From positions 992,001 through 1,056,000 of the forward strand of contig JAIWNF010000003.1 of the NCBI GenBank assembly GCA_025093555.1: DNA of 64,000 nt. Direction: 5' to 3'. Source of the DNA: Circinella umbellata. Taxonomy: Eukaryota > Mucoromycota > Mucoromycetes > Mucorales > Lichtheimiaceae. Below the pieces are notes generated by a model. The model made no database searches. It had not been told where the DNA came from and saw only the letters and a list, made by a program, of their open reading frames with translations. A program made the position numbers and the translations under genes. Positions 23,325 through 36,888 of the stretch are shown in pieces. Position 1 is the first letter of the stretch; each line of letters begins with the position of its first letter.

Positions 23325-25714
23325 CTTACAGTTGCTGGTATGAATAATCAAGAAGATGAGAAAGTTGTACTTCAAGCTATTGAATTCTGGTCTACCGTCT
23401 GTGACGAAGAAATTGAATTAAAGGAAGAGGCCCTTGAGGTAATTATTATTATTATTATCAAAAAATTTTCGTTGAAGTTGAAAAAAAAAATCTAAATTTT
23501 TTAAAATGATATGCATAATTCATGTAGGCTGCTGAAATGGGAGAGACCCCAGAGCATAACTTGTACAACTTTGCCGAATATGCAACTGGTGATATTATGC
23601 CCGTATTATTATGGTTGTTAACAAAGCAAGAAGAAGATGAAGATGAGGATGAATGGAGCGTATCTATGGCAGCAGCTACTTGTTTATCACTCTTTGCTCA
23701 GTGTGTACGAAATAATGTGATTGGTCCTGTTGTACCCTTTGTTGAGTCTAATATTCAAAATACAGACTGGAGATATCGTGAAGCTGCTGTCATGGCCTTT
23801 GGCTCTATTTTGGATGGTCCTGATGATACTGTATTGATGCCACTCGTCGATCAAGCTCTTCCTACTTTGATTAATATGATGACTGATCCAGTTGTAAATG
23901 TAAAGGACACCGTTGCTTGGACTTTAGGTCGTGTTTCTGAACTTCTTACTCAATGTATCAAGCCTGAAATTCATCTTCGTGATTTAATTTCTGCTCTTGT
24001 CCTTGGTCTCCAAGATAACCCTCGTATCGTTGGTAACTGTTGTTGGTCATTGATGAATTTGGCAGAACAATTGGGTCCTGCTATTGGTGAAGAAGCCCCT
24101 ACTTCAGCTCTTTCCATGTATTTCGAAGGTATCTCGACTGCTCTTTTACAATTCGCTGATCGTTCAGATAACGAATCCAATTGTAGAACATCGGCCTATG
24201 AAGCCATTTCTTCTCTTGTTATGTTTTCTGCTAATGTAAGTTGGAGGGTTTTTTTTTCTTTTCTGGGTTGGGTTGGGTTAGGAAAGACGTATTCAACAAA
24301 GCTAATTTATTTTATTTATAGGATTGTATTCCTATGGTACAAAAAATTGCATTAACGGTCTTGGATCGTTTGGATCAAACTATTGCTTTGGAGAACCAAA
24401 TTGTTGGTGCTGATGATAGAGCTGAACATAGTGAATTACAATCTAGCTTGCTTGGTGTTCTTACTGTAAGTGATGGACAACTCTATTTTCTGATTGAAAA
24501 TCCTGGGTTATTTTTTTTTCAACAATTATATTAAATATATCTCACTCTAACCTCTCTCTGTTCTTTCCCGTTGTCTTATTGTTTTCAATAAATGTAGAAC
24601 TGTATTCGTCGTCTTTCACGAGACATTGCTTCCGTAGCAGATCGTATTATGACTGGATTGCTTCACCTTCTTAACAGCACATCCAAACAATCCACAATTA
24701 CTGAAGACGCCTTTTTAGCGATTGGTGCCATGACCAGTGCATTGGAATCCGACTTTTCACGGTATGCTGAACCTTTTGTTCCTATCTTATGTACTGCTTT
24801 ACAAAACCCAGCCGAATATCAGCTTTGCTCCATTGCTGTAGGATTAATTGGTGATTTATGTCGTGCATTGGGTGAAGGTGTCACAGGTTATTGTAATACA
24901 TTCATGCAACTTCTTGTATCGAATTTGCAAAGTCCAGTATTGCATCGTACAGTCAAACCCAATATTCTTTCTTGCTTTGGTGATGTTGCTTTGGCCATTG
25001 GTGACAAATTTGAACCTTATTTGGATGTCGTCATGATGGTCCTTCAACAAGCTGGAAGCATGCGTGCTGAAAAGGACAACTTTGAAATGATTGATTATGT
25101 TAATACACTTCACGAAGGCAATGTAGAAGCTTATGTTGGTATTGTTCAAGGCTTTTCTGGCTCACAAAGAGGTAAAAAAAAAACAATGCGTTTTTGATTT
25201 TGTTTATATAATGGTTTCTAGTTTTCTTTATACTTATACTTTGTGGAATATATTTATTTTAGCTGCTGTTCTTTTATCGTATATGCAAGGCGTTTTCCAC
25301 TTTATGAATGCATTGGCAGTAGACCCCAACCGTTCAGACTCTTTGACAAGAGCATTAATTGGTCTTTTGGGGTAAGTTATATATATTATAGCGAAAAAAA
25401 GAAAAGAGTGTATATATAAAAAAATATGTATCGAAAGTCGTGACTTTACAAGAAACTTACTCTTATTTATTTATCTACAATAGTGATTTGGCAGATGCAT
25501 TTGGAGGACAAATAAAACAATTACTCCAAGCTGACTGGATCCCACTTCTTCTTCGAGAAGCTAGAACAAGTCGTCATTATGGTACTTCTACCAAGGAGAC
25601 TGCACGATGGGCTAAAGAAGTAAGCAATTTTTTTTATTCGTATCCTAGGTAATAAATCCAACTAATTTAATTAATTGTTTAATTATATAGATGGTCAAGC
25701 GGGCTTCACAGTAA
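21726..25714 (+). CDS. kap95: Importin subunit beta-1 (karyopherin beta, Kap95)
   Basis: Fifteen exons: 21726-21765, 21912-21970, 22104-22208, 22275-22352, 22437-22490, 22566-22712, 22807-22883, 22983-23208, 23325-23438, 23528-24235, 24322-24465, 24598-25171, 25263-25371, 25484-25619 and 25691-25714. They sum to 2595 nt, 864 residues, against 861 in yeast Kap95. The protein is a string of HEAT repeats. Clear importin-beta signatures are the acidic loop [11 protein letters not shown] and the block [15 protein letters not shown]. It carries importin-alpha/cargo complexes through the nuclear pore and releases them on RanGTP binding. The first seven exons are short and the last encodes only seven residues plus stop. 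Single, intact, housekeeping gene. Confidence 0.97.
23292..23323. repeat. (TA)n tract forming an intron 3' end
   Basis: A pure TA dinucleotide run fills the last 30 bp of importin-beta intron 8 and runs straight into the TAG acceptor. Length variation here could alter splicing. Confidence 0.9.
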
Positions 25715-25930
25715 AAAAATATATATATTATTACAGCATCATCCAAACCAGTGGACAAAAATCCAAAACACAGCAATAATGAAAAAAAAAAAACAATAAT
25801 AATAATAAGCTAGTATACAATGTCTTTTAGTATTATTTGAAAAAAAACAAGAAGGTTTATATATATTCTTTTTCTCTCTTTTTTTTTTCTAAATCCCTCT
25901 CCTAACTAACCCTTTAAACACCCACCCATT

Positions 25931-25962
<32 letters not shown>

Positions 25963-28619
25963 ACCCTTTGTAATCATAACGTGTACTTTTGCTTTGTTTT
26001 TTTTTTCTTCTTTTTTAACACTATTTACCCTGTTCTCCTCTTCTCTTCTTTTTTTTTTCCCTATCCCTTTTACTTAAAAATACACAACTTACACAATTAT
26101 TTACCTTACACACACTTCCCTATCCCCCACACCCACCCACCCACCCTACAACAAATGAGCATTTTTTCATAAAATATCACCACAACAACCATACAAAAAA
26201 CAATAATCTCTTTTTTTGCATCTACTATACAAGTTTTATACATAACATATATATTTATATACAACAAATCTGAAAAAAAAAAATCCCCCACTGACAAATA
26301 ATTTTATTACTATTGCTATATTATCACTATATTATCATTATTATTATCATTATTGAGTTTTCTATGTAGAATATTATTCCCTTGTATAGAAAAAGAAAAC
26401 GATATTTACATTACTCCCTTCGTATGAATACAAACATTGTAATAATAGTAATAATAATAATGCTATCATTAACCTGTTTGCCCATATATGTTTTACCTGT
26501 TACTTGTTATATGTCCAAGTTTCATAATAATTATTATAATATTAATAACACCAGCTCACACACACACACACACATCACAACTTGAAAGCCATTAGAATAA
26601 TTATATTTGAGAGATGTTTTACGATCCTTGTTTATTTTAGGTAAAAGAGTTTCATTTTACATGTTGAGAAAAGCTCGATGAATTCGAGAAGAAGGGGGAG
26701 GAACACACAATTTCTTTTTCTGAATGAGTCGAATGAAAAAGAAAAATTTATAGAGTGCCACCGCGCAACACCAACTGCGAAAACTTTTGTAACCGTCGAC
26801 CTTCCCAATTTCAACATGTTGAATGAGAGAAAAACGTTTCGTTTATTTGCTTCTAGCTCTCATCTTTCTTCTCTTGGCTTTGAGACGTCGTTGGCGTTTC
26901 TTTTTCCATTTATCTCTCACTGTTTTAGAATAATCATATAATTAGTTAGTTAGTATGGATGGATGGATGAATGAATATATATATATATGGATGGATGGAT
27001 ATTAATGGATGGATTGAGAAATTATACATACTCTTGTTATGGATGGATCAAAGAGGAGGTTCATTTGGTTTGCACCTGCTCAAACTTCTTTTAGGCTTTC
27101 CAAGAAATCAAAACTCAGCAGCTGGATCCCAGCTTATCGGGACATAATTCCTAAATATAGTATAATCAATAAATATATTATTATGATCTTATTAAGTAAA
27201 TAGAGTATGTATATAGGGCATTAGTACATTAATGCAGATATATTTTATTTTTTCTTATATTGTCTTTCAATGTGAAGTTGAATCTAGTACGACAAATGGC
27301 GTATATGCTAGAATGTTATTGTTACGTAAAAGCATGTAACTCATCTTCACGAATTATATCATAAAGCAGTTATTAACCTATTGATTGTGTCTGAATTGAT
27401 ATAGAAAAATGCTATATAATATACCAAATATTTAAAAGATCCACTTTGTCAATAAAATTTATAGTCCCTTGCTATGTATATTAAAGAGCTAGCGTGAAAG
27501 TTTGAAGTATTGAGACAGTGATAAAATGCTTGTGATCACGCTTTATAGTTTATAGACCTATATATTACGTAAATGGTACCTTAGAGTAACATTTTATAGA
27601 ATATCCTGTGTGTGTGTGTTTTTCATTTGTCATATTGTTAATAAAATAAACAGAAAATTAATCCTATTCCCAAAAGGTAATAACACTTTTCTTTTTATTT
27701 TATACATACTCGACCCACAGACAATAGGTTTGGTAAGGTACGTAAATATGAAGAAGCTTTCATTTATCAAACTTGGTTAAAAATTATTGCTGACGATTCT
27801 ATTATGTGCAACAATGTGTCAGTTTATCTAAAAATGCATAAATTGCCATGACATAATTTAAAGTTTTCTTTTTTTAATAGGGTAATCGCGCTGATTTCAA
27901 TAATACAGATTCATAGTAAAAACACCTTATTCAGAAAAAAAAAAGTGAAAGCAATCAATGATAAATTAAATGTAAAGCTTATAGCAGAATAAAATACTCA
28001 CGATGTTGTGTATACGTACGTAATACTTGTTTTCAAATAATAACGCGCTAGTTTGGTTATATTATTATTATTATTACTGTTTATATTATCTTACTATTCA
28101 TATAAACATAAAAAACATGCTAGAAAGAGATGTTTATATATTAATATCTGGCATCTTATTTTAGACCTATAATTATTACTAAAAATGTATAAAAATAAAA
28201 AGTAAAAACCAGTTTTATATATAAAAAAAATCAGGCTATTGTTTTAATAGAAGACTAATTATCATGGGCTATAAAAAAAGGAATTCGATATTAAGGAGAT
28301 CTTGTATTATTTGTTTATGAATGTTGTCAACACGCTACTAAACATGTAGCATACTATCCTGTAAACATAGTAAATATATAAATCATAATAAATTAAAGTG
28401 ATGATACTCAGTTCACAAAAAAAGGTTAAAATTGATAAACAAGCACATGTCAAAAGTAGTTTTTTGGGTCACAAAGATTTTGGGTAAAATATTCATATGA
28501 TTCTAATAAAAAATAAATAATACTACTAGTAATAATAATTGACTTTTTCTCCTCTTTCCTTTTTGTTTCTGTAATTTTAATAAATAAATAAAAAACTACA
28601 TATAAAAAATAAAAAAGAA
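25715..28619. other. Large intergenic region with microsatellites
   Basis: Holds a (CA)n run at 25935-25962, a second short CA run at about 26,557-26,574 and ATGG/ATGA tandem repeats at 26954-27012 with an outlier at about 27,039. A less AT-rich patch at about 26,640-26,940 and another at 27,050-27,150 (with AGCTGG-ATC-CCAGCT) show no gene I recognise. The rest is AT-rich and featureless. Confidence 0.5.
26954..27012. repeat. ATGG/ATGA tetranucleotide repeat
   Basis: Interrupted tandem (ATGG)n with ATGA variants and an AT run in the middle. Simple-sequence repeat with no apparent gene association. Confidence 0.85.
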
Positions 28620-30328
28620 ATGGCAGAAACTGATTCTGTCACAAGTGCAGCAAGCCATTTACGAAAAGGCAATTACATGGATACCACCTCTTTCTCCTCT
28701 AATGATGGTCGTAGTTTCACATCACCTTATACAGTACAAACACTCGATCAAATACCAACGCCCATTTTAAAAATGCTTGTCGTTTTGGGTCCATTCATTC
28801 ATTATTGCGCAGACATTATTCAAGTTATCACATGGGCTACACCTGACTCTCGACAGTCTATATTAGCATTACTTTTATGGATCGGGTTATGTTTATGGAC
28901 TGCACCTGTTCTTACATTTGTATTACCCACTTTAATCATTGTCCAATTAGCTAAAGGTTGGCTTAAAGTCAAAACTTTACGTGCACGACGAGAACGATTG
29001 GAAAAAGAACGACAAATTCAACGCATGAAACAACAACAGCAAGATGCCAAGAACAATGATAATGATTATTATGATGATGATGATCGACGACGCCATAAAC
29101 AACAACAAGAAGAAGAGGAAGAACAATTACTTATCTCACGTAAATTTCAACCGGAAGGTCATGTGTCGCTGGACGATACACTTGTTCATTTGGCTATTGT
29201 GAATGCATATGTGGATCGTGTACGAGAATGGATTCATTGGATACGAGATGAAATATTGGATGGTTCACGTCCAGATGTTGTTGCGTCTACATTGACAATG
29301 TTACTTTATGCTTGGCCTGTGTGGATCATTTTTAATTGGGTACTTGGAACCCATGGTATTTTTGCATTGGTTGGATCATTCTTGTTAGTTCATTCTTCCC
29401 CTTGGTTTAAAGTGATTGTAATGGCTATGCGTCGAAATGTTCTTATAACACATGCGATTGCTGCTTGTTGGGCATATGGTGTTGCCTTGGTAATTTCCAT
29501 GGTATCGATTGTGGTTCCATTCCGTGTCCCAGCAACAAATGATAATATCTCTTCTAACGGTAGTCAATTCAAATCATGGATCAAACGATTAACGAAACGA
29601 GTACGTCGTGAAAAATCCAAAGCAATGGATGTGATTAAAAGTGAAAATCAAGTGGAAGAAAAAAATACATTGGATGGATTACGAACTGAAATGATTTTCC
29701 AATTTGATATTTACGAAAATCAGGTAAAACAAGTGATCAACAACTTGATTTTATTTATTTTTACACACACACACACACATATATATATATAAATATTGAT
29801 GAAAGTGAGACGAGTAATTGAATATATTATTAAATTTCATATATATAATAGCGATGGTGGTTAGGTATGGATTGGACTACCAATATGATGCCAAGTGAGC
29901 GTGCTCCCTGGACAGATAATCAACTTGCACCAGTACAATCAAAAGAAGGATTTGAATTACCACCATCCAGTGAAACTGTACAATATCGACCTATTATTGG
30001 TGGTGATGGAGTAGCTATTAAACAAACAACCAAAAAAGTATGGAGTTGGGCAGATGGGGATTGGTGGGTAGATATGACTGGTGAAATTCAAGGTCGTGTG
30101 GATCGTAACGGATGGGAATATGGCAACAATGCTTGGAAACAATTAACAGGTCATCCAGCAATGCAAACTTTTACTCGACGACGTCGTTGGTCTCGAAGAG
30201 CTCGTTTAGTGGAGCGTCGTTTTGAAAAACCAGTGCATGAAATGGATGATAATTCAAATAGTATAACCAGCACTCCCACTACTACAATCACAGCTACAGA
30301 AAGCGTAGGATTACGAAAAAGGAGTTGA
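28620..30328 (+). CDS. Dysferlin-domain peroxin (Pex23/Pex24 family)
   Basis: Two exons, 28620-29723 and 29852-30328, sum to 1581 nt (526 residues). The N-terminal half has hydrophobic segments at about residues 52-68 and 79-113, a charged D/E/Q-rich spacer and a second set at about 218-310, consistent with a reticulon-like membrane anchor. The C-terminal half carries a split dysferlin (DysF) domain: F-Q-F-D-I-Y-E-N-Q-R-W-W-L-G-M-D-W opens it and W-S-W-A-D-G-D-W-W-V-D with D-R-N-G-W-E-Y-G closes it. Proteins with this layout (yeast Pex23, Pex24, Pex28-Pex32 group) sit in the ER or peroxisome membrane and control peroxisome size, number and contact sites. I cannot choose among the paralogs. 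The intron falls inside the DysF domain. Confidence 0.8.
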
Positions 30329-30565
30329 AAATAGTAACTGTAATAAAAAATAATAATAATAGTTGTTTGTTTTTTTTCTTCATTGTTTAAAAGATATATA
30401 TATACTCAAGTAGATAATATGATTATGTTGTCACATGATATACTTCAAAACGTCATCTTGTCTCGGACACTTTATTTTTTCATTTTTATATTTCACTGGT
30501 TTTTTTTTTTTTTTTTTTTTGATTTTCAGTTCTTTTTTTTTTTTTTATTATTTCAAAAGAGAATT

Positions 30566-31503
30566 ATGTTTCAACGTTGGATATATAATCGATTAAAAGT
30601 ACCAGAACGTGTTGAAAGTGTACGTCCTCATGGAACAGCACGAATGACAAGATTAGAACGACAATTTGATTATCTTCGTCACACAACACCAAAAAAACAA
30701 ATGAGTGATAAAAAACGAAAGAAATTACTTAAAAAGATTGAACGTTATGCAAACTGGTTAGATAATGCAGTCCCAGGTTCACCCATTCCACTCGGAATAG
30801 ATTCTTTATTGGTATGTAACACATATTCATATTCTACGTACACATTTTATTATCCTTTTTTGATTTTATTAACTTTTAAATACGTACGTACGTACATTAG
30901 GGATTTATACCAATTATTGGTCCATTTTTTGGTTCATTATGTACACTTTATCAAGGTAAATAATTACTATCAATAGGGTATTGTCATGTAACAAGTAGTA
31001 ACTGGCTTTATAACTAAAACATTGAGCTATTAAAGTTTATTTATCAACACTTTTTGGAATTCCTTTATGGTTGTTATTACGCATGATGATCAGTCTTGTG
31101 ATTGGTACATATTTTCTTTTTAACTTATATAACAACTTTGTGCATGAAACAAACAAACAAACAAACAAAAAATATTAAATAAATCCCGTCGTCGTGGTCC
31201 CCAGATGCGGTGATTAGTTCTATCCCTGTAGTAGGTGGATTTTTAGATATGTTTTACAAAGCAAATCTTTGGAATTATGAAGCTTTAGTGGATTATGTGA
31301 ATCACACGGAAGACGTTTCTGTCAATGAAGAACCATCATCTTCTTCTTCTTCATCAACAGAACAATTAAATAGTAAATATCAAGATATTGCTACAACAGA
31401 AATATCATGGACACAAATGTTTTGTGATATTAGACATATAGGAACTACATTCATTCACTGGATATACCCCTATGTTAACCACCATTCTAAAAAAGAATCT
31501 TAA
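30566..31503 (+). CDS. DUF4112 family membrane protein
   Basis: Four exons, 30566-30811, 30901-30955, 31036-31104 and 31205-31503, sum to 669 nt (222 residues). The central part has the DUF4112 pattern: W-L-D-N-A-V-P-G-S-P-I-P-L-G-I-D, G-F-I-P-I-I-G-P, and after a hydrophobic helix D-A-V-I-S-S-I-P-V-V-G-G-F-L-D. Two or three hydrophobic segments suggest an integral membrane protein; the family has no established biochemical role. The N-terminus is basic and the C-terminus Ser/Glu-rich. It lies 237 bp after the dysferlin-domain gene on the same strand. The start is the first Met after a long poly-T stretch. The first intron ends in tandem TACG copies just before the acceptor. Confidence 0.85.
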
Positions 31504-31836
31504 TAATGTTATTTTTATTATTGAAATATTCTGTTTTTATTTACGAAAAATAAATAAATAATATGTGAATGAATTTGTGCAAAATATATATATATTAGAA
31601 ATTATTATACAATAAATGTTGCACCAAGTGCATGTGTGTGAGTTCAAGTGAAAGAGGAAAAGACAGAGAGAGAGAGAGAAAAGAATATGCTAATGTTATA
31701 AATGAAATGAAAAGGTTTTTGGTATGAAAGGAAAAAAAACATGATGTGTTAAAAAAAAAAAAAAACTCAGAGAGTAGAAAGGATAAAGATAAAAAAAATT
31801 TGATAAGAAAGAGAGATAGAGAATTTAACAAGTATA
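31504..31836. other. Convergent intergenic region
   Basis: Short AT/GA-rich gap between two 3' ends, with a GAGAGAGA run near 31,664-31,678. No feature recognised. Confidence 0.6.
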
Positions 31837-32400
31837 TTAAATGCCTAAAACATTTTCAAGTTCGTCCTCATCACCCATAAGTTCAGTAAGAGTCATCATA
31901 AGATTGGCAATGTCACCCCCTGATTGCATCCATACATAATTACGTACTCTTTCCAATCGTATTAAAGCCAAAGATCGTTGTTGTTGGTTTTGTTCATTTG
32001 CCTTGGTACGACGTTCAAGAACAACTTCTTCTTTTGCTTCACTAATAAGTCGTTGCAAATGAATAGGCAATGCGTAAATATCTTCACTAATGCTTGCTTG
32101 ACTAAGATGTTTTACCATATCAGGTGCAGTGAATAAACTAAGTAAATAGTTATATTGAAATGGAAAGTCGTCATCAATAGAACCACTTGTATACATTGTG
32201 GGTTGAATGAGATCGTCATGAAAAGTAGAATATGAACAATAAGTACAAGAAGTGCTATAAAGATGAGGATGATGTTTTGTTGTTGTATTTGTTGTTGTAG
32301 AAGAAACAATATTTTGATGATTCATTTTATTTATAGAAGAAGATACTTCTTCTTCTTCTTTATTATAGTTAAAAAAAGAAGGAGAAAAACTGTTGTTCAT
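31837..32400 (-). CDS. Hypothetical protein, 187 residues
   Basis: Single open frame on the minus strand, start 32400, preceded by a purine/T-rich leader. The first third is low-complexity (Asn/Thr/Ser/His, with an acidic Glu cluster). The last 100 residues are predicted helical: I-Y-A-L-P-I-H-L-Q-R-L-I-S-E-A, then a basic E-R-R-T-K-A helix and an acidic C-terminus G-D-E-D-E-L-E-N-V-L. No domain recognised. Two C-x-x-C-like cysteines (T-S-C-T-Y-C) occur near residue 52 but no zinc site is evident. Codon pattern and the amphipathic helices suggest a real gene. It is convergent with the DUF4112 gene. Confidence 0.6.
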   Translation of the reverse strand: MNNSFSPSFFNYNKEEEEVSSSINKMNHQNIVSSTTTNTTTKHHPHLYSTSCTYCSYSTFHDDLIQPTMYTSGSIDDDFPFQYNYLLSLFTAPDMVKHLSQASISEDIYALPIHLQRLISEAKEEVVLERRTKANEQNQQQRSLALIRLERVRNYVWMQSGGDIANLMMTLTELMGDEDELENVLGI

Positions 32401-35038
32401 GGCTTTTTATTTTATAAGTGATTAAAAAAAAAAAAAGGGTAAATACTATTTTACCTCCTTGGAGTCCAGCTGTGCTATTTATCTATTAAATAAAAAAAAA
32501 AGACCGGAACAACAGGAAAAAAAAAAAAAAGAGAGAGAGTGCAAAGTGGGAAAACGATCTGGAGACTTTAGCACCCAACTTATTCACGCCACAATTTTTG
32601 AGTCCGCATAAGAAAATTATTATGCTTTGCTGATGAGAGTGTTACAATTCTAATAAGAAAAAGTATTCTAAAGCACTTGGTTAATTCTCACGTACAAGTT
32701 TCGTTTTGATGACTTGCGTTTCTATTTGTTTCTTTTTTTTCCACATGTTCCTGCCGTTTATTTTACTTTCCCTTTCTCTCTCTCTCTCTCTCTCTCTTTT
32801 TTATTAAATGTGATATCATGGTAATAACCGCTAAATAATAAATCATTTTTACGTAAATAAAAAAAAAGAAATAGAAAATACTGTAGTGACAACAAACAAC
32901 AGATAAATCAATAATATATGCATTTACCCCCTATGTTTGATAAATATTTCTTTCTCATGATATTATGCTACACAGCGTCTCCAAGAAATTATTTACCTGC
33001 ACTAGTCTAAGCAAAGAGGACTTGCGAATAAAAACACGTGGAAGTATTTTGTATTTACCATAATAGGTTGTTGTCAATGAAATATATTAATCACAAAAAT
33101 CAATGCAGTTAGCAGTATATCATTCTGATAAAAACAATGCAATTTTTGTCTAGCATCATTGATGAGCGCTATAAAATAATAATAATCACACTGGTCAGTG
33201 AATAGATTCCTTTGAGTTGTCAAAATTTAATATATATGTTGTATAGTAATCCAATAACCATCCGTTCTAAGTATTTCAATAGTACAGAAGCATGAACTTA
33301 AATGCAAAAGTAATTGACAACACAAAACGTATGCGTGGTTTCCTAGTTTTCTATATATCATTTTTTCGATAAACAAAGTTCAATATGTATAAAGTAATTT
33401 ATATTGATCATAGCTGACAAGAAAGGAGTAAAATGAATGGACATCATGCTATATCCTTGTTTAATAAATGGTTATACTATAAGTACAATTTTGATGTCAC
33501 ATTCTGCAGATTTAGACTTTGTAGACTTTGAGTAAAACTAGGGAAAAGTTAAATTGAGTCCTGATGATCAATAATATATTATACTTACACACGGTTAGTA
33601 ACATAAAGAAAACGATTCTAATCAAAGTACGTGGAATTGTGTTCTTTAGAATGTATATATTAAAATAGCTTATCCTTAATCTTTTTATTACATGGGTTAA
33701 ATAAATTTGAAATACACAATGCACTCGGTACGTACCGTCCGTTTATATTACTGTATCATGCACTGTATAAGTGATGATATATCGTGTTTCGAAATGTATT
33801 AAAATAGCCATTTTTATATAATGATTGTGATACATTAAAAGTTATGTTATATATTATAATGAAAGTTTGTTTCATGTGAGATTTGTCATACCACAATTGT
33901 TATTCTTTGTTTTATATACAGTATAAAAATATATTTATTGTTACGTATCCACACATTGACAGAAGAAGAAAAGAGGTCAGTTTACTCTAAGGTAGTATTA
34001 AAACTGACGAAAAAAAAAAAAAAAAAAAAAAAAGATCATCGGTTTTAATTTTTCTCACTTTGATATGAGCATTCAGTTTGGTCCCTTAATACAGTTGCTC
34101 GTGTGGTTAATCTACATACCGCAATTGTGGCACAATAATGTACATAAATAGCTTAGATTCAGTAACACACGACTCCATAGCTTTAGAGCCCTTAATGTTA
34201 TTATCATTACCCTATTTTCATATTGATTGATCGATTGGATTATTAATATAACATTCGATTATTATCTTAATAAAGCCTGACTTTATTATTATCATTGTCA
34301 CCATCTCGAGTCATTTTCCATGATTACGTATGTTAAGTGCTGTTGCAGCAACTGAGCTTTTTATTTTCGATAGGGCACTTTTCACTGTTAAATATTTATA
34401 TAAACTTTTGTACTTTGTTCATTCCTTATTTCTTTAAAAAGGAGAAGTCGAGTCTTGATGACGAGAAGAAGGAGAGAAGAAGGCTTAAAAGAAATCTTTA
34501 ATATAAAAAAAAGGGTTTGCCTTGCTAAATTCTTATTTGGAAAGTTCATCCTCCCCTCTCTCCCCCCCCAAAAAAAAGGTGCTCTTTTTCTCTTTACACT
34601 GAATTATCTCCTACGCAGCTCCCCACCCCTGCTCTGGCTTATGTGATATTATATTAAAATGAATTTGTAATGAAAATTTCATACCAAACAGGGCATTTGG
34701 CTGAAGATATTTCTTAAAAAATAAAATAATTAAAAAATAAAGAGGGAAGTTGAATCTATTTTCGTGCCAAGCCTTGTTCAGCCACAATAAATGAAATCAT
34801 GGTACATTTTTTATGTAAATGATTACACACACCGCACCACTGGGTTAAAAGCCTAAACTTAAAAAAGATGAGGCGCAAGTTGAGTGTTATCCCAGTAACC
34901 CTAAAGAAAAAAGAAAAAACTCATTTTTTTTTTTACTACGCCTTTTTTTTTTTTTTTTTTTTCCTTTAATAGTTCTTTTCTCTTCCTCTTCCTCTTTTTC
35001 TTTTTCTTTCTTTCTTTTTTTTTCCTTTTCTGAAAAAA
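32401..35038. other. Large intergenic region
   Basis: Contains a (CT)n run at 32771-32798, a 26-A run near 34,010 and long T tracts just before the zinc-finger gene. A TATA-like AATATTTATATAAAC at about 34,391 is followed by a 63-codon open frame at 34,455-34,646 rich in Arg and Lys; I do not consider it a supported gene. The rest is AT-rich. Confidence 0.5.
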
Positions 35039-36888
35039 ATGTCTACAACTTCACCATTAACGTCACCAAGACCGCCTGTTACAATAACTCCTGCGACAAC
35101 TCCTACAACGTCTTCCATTTCGTCATTGTTAAATCGTCCCAATTCAATTACTTTAACAAATAATAATGATAATAAAAATGAAAATACTCCCCCAATGTCA
35201 AGGAGTGGAAATGACACATTAAGTATTTCTACACATAGTACTGATGGCGCAGCATGGCCTGCTCATTTACCTACTCCTGTCTCTCCAGCTGCACCTCAGG
35301 TAACGTCTGCACAACAGCAACAATCAAGTATATCTATAGTAACAGCGCCTCCGCCTCATCATAATACTTCTCCGCAACACTCACCGCAGCCACACTACCA
35401 ACTACCACCACAGCAACATCAAGAGGAACAACAACAATCTCAAGATAATACATATCGAGTAGGCAATAATACATATACTGTTGGTTCATCAAAACATACC
35501 CATGATGGTGGTTTATATACATCATTTTCAGTGAACAAACAAAATACAAAACGACGTGATAATTCTCATCAATCCAAACCATTTACATGTACACAATGTG
35601 ACCAAACATTTAGCCGAGCGCATAATCTTAAATCACATTTTGCTACGCATTCCATGGAGAGACCATATAAGGTAAATATGTTTATTTTTATATACATATT
35701 TTCCCAAAATAATTAAGGGAACAGAAAATATGTGTGAGAGTCCTATTTATTATTTGGATTACTTTTTTTTTTTTAATCAGTTTCGGTTTTTGGTTTCTTT
35801 TAAACAGAAGGGGTGAAAAAAAAAAGGAGGAAACGAAAGTTTTGTTGTTATCGAGTTACTGTAATCAAAAGATTTGTAAATTAGCCCTTATGTAACTGAA
35901 ATAATAATAATAAATATTTATTAGTGTGATTCATGTGATTCTAAATTTCGACGACTTCATGACCTTAAACGACATCAAAAATTACATACGGGTGAACGAC
36001 CTTATGTTTGTAGTATGTGTCAACGTTCCTTCTCAAGATTGGATGCATTAAATCGACATCAAAGAACAGAAGGTGGTTCTGCATGTCATTATAGACAAAA
36101 CAGACGAAGAGAAACACCACTACAACAAGGTGAACCAATGCAACACCAACCTACTGAATCATCATCATCACCACCACCACCATCACAACAACAACAACAA
36201 CAACAAGAACGCCACACACCAACAAATACAAGTATGAGTGGTAATAATCGGCCACCCATTCCGCAACTTGATTTACGCCACCATCAACTTCATAGCCAAC
36301 AGACTCTACCTATTGTTACTACAACACCACAACATACAGAATCACATAATAATACTACTACTACTAATAATACTAATACAACTTCCTCATGTTCACCATC
36401 ATCTACTACTTCACCATCACAACATCGCATTGTTCTTCCACCATTTGCAAGCACAACACCATCTACCAATAGTTCAGAATATACCTCTTATCCAAGACCC
36501 AATTTACCAGATCCATTACGACGAAATAGTACTGATGAAACTGAATCTCTACGCAATGCTTATAACCAATTATCAGAACAATATCGCAATTTAGAATCTT
36601 CATTTAATGCTAAATATCAGTCACAATATAATGAATCCGAAGACCTTAAACGAAAACTTCATGATTTACAAGTAGAGGTATGCATCTATCATCTTTTTTT
36701 TTTTTTTTATCTATACAATTGAATAACAATCTTTTTGCATTTTTTTTTTATAGAATCGAGTACTTCGATCACTTGTATTTGAACAACGACAAAAAGAAAG
36801 TGAAAACACGTCATCATCATCATCATCGTCTACTACTCCACATCCATCATTACCTGCACATACACATACATCATCTGATAAAAGCTAG
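35039..36888 (+). CDS. C2H2 zinc-finger transcription factor, Crz1-like fingers
   Basis: Three exons, 35039-35671, 35925-36677 and 36754-36888, sum to 1521 nt (506 residues). The N-terminal 180 residues are Ser/Thr/Pro/Gln-rich. Three C2H2 fingers follow (about residues 188-275): C-T-Q-C-D-Q-T-F-S-R-A-H-N-L-K-S-H, C-D-S-C-D-S-K-F-R-R-L-H-D-L-K-R-H and C-S-M-C-Q-R-S-F-S-R-L-D-A-L-N-R-H. The A-H-N-L-K-S-H helix and the third finger's D-A-L-N-R-H followed by R-T-E-G-G resemble fungal Crz1/Prz1, calcineurin-activated factors. No clear PxIxIT calcineurin-docking motif was found, so the Crz1 label rests on the fingers. After a Gln/Ser/Thr-rich linker a coiled coil (about 415-480) ends the protein. 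The first intron splits fingers 1 and 2. Confidence 0.75.

Noticed and set aside
34455..34646. 63-codon frame after a TATA-like box
   Set aside because: Basic low-complexity start followed by AT-driven residues; no homology or splice partner.
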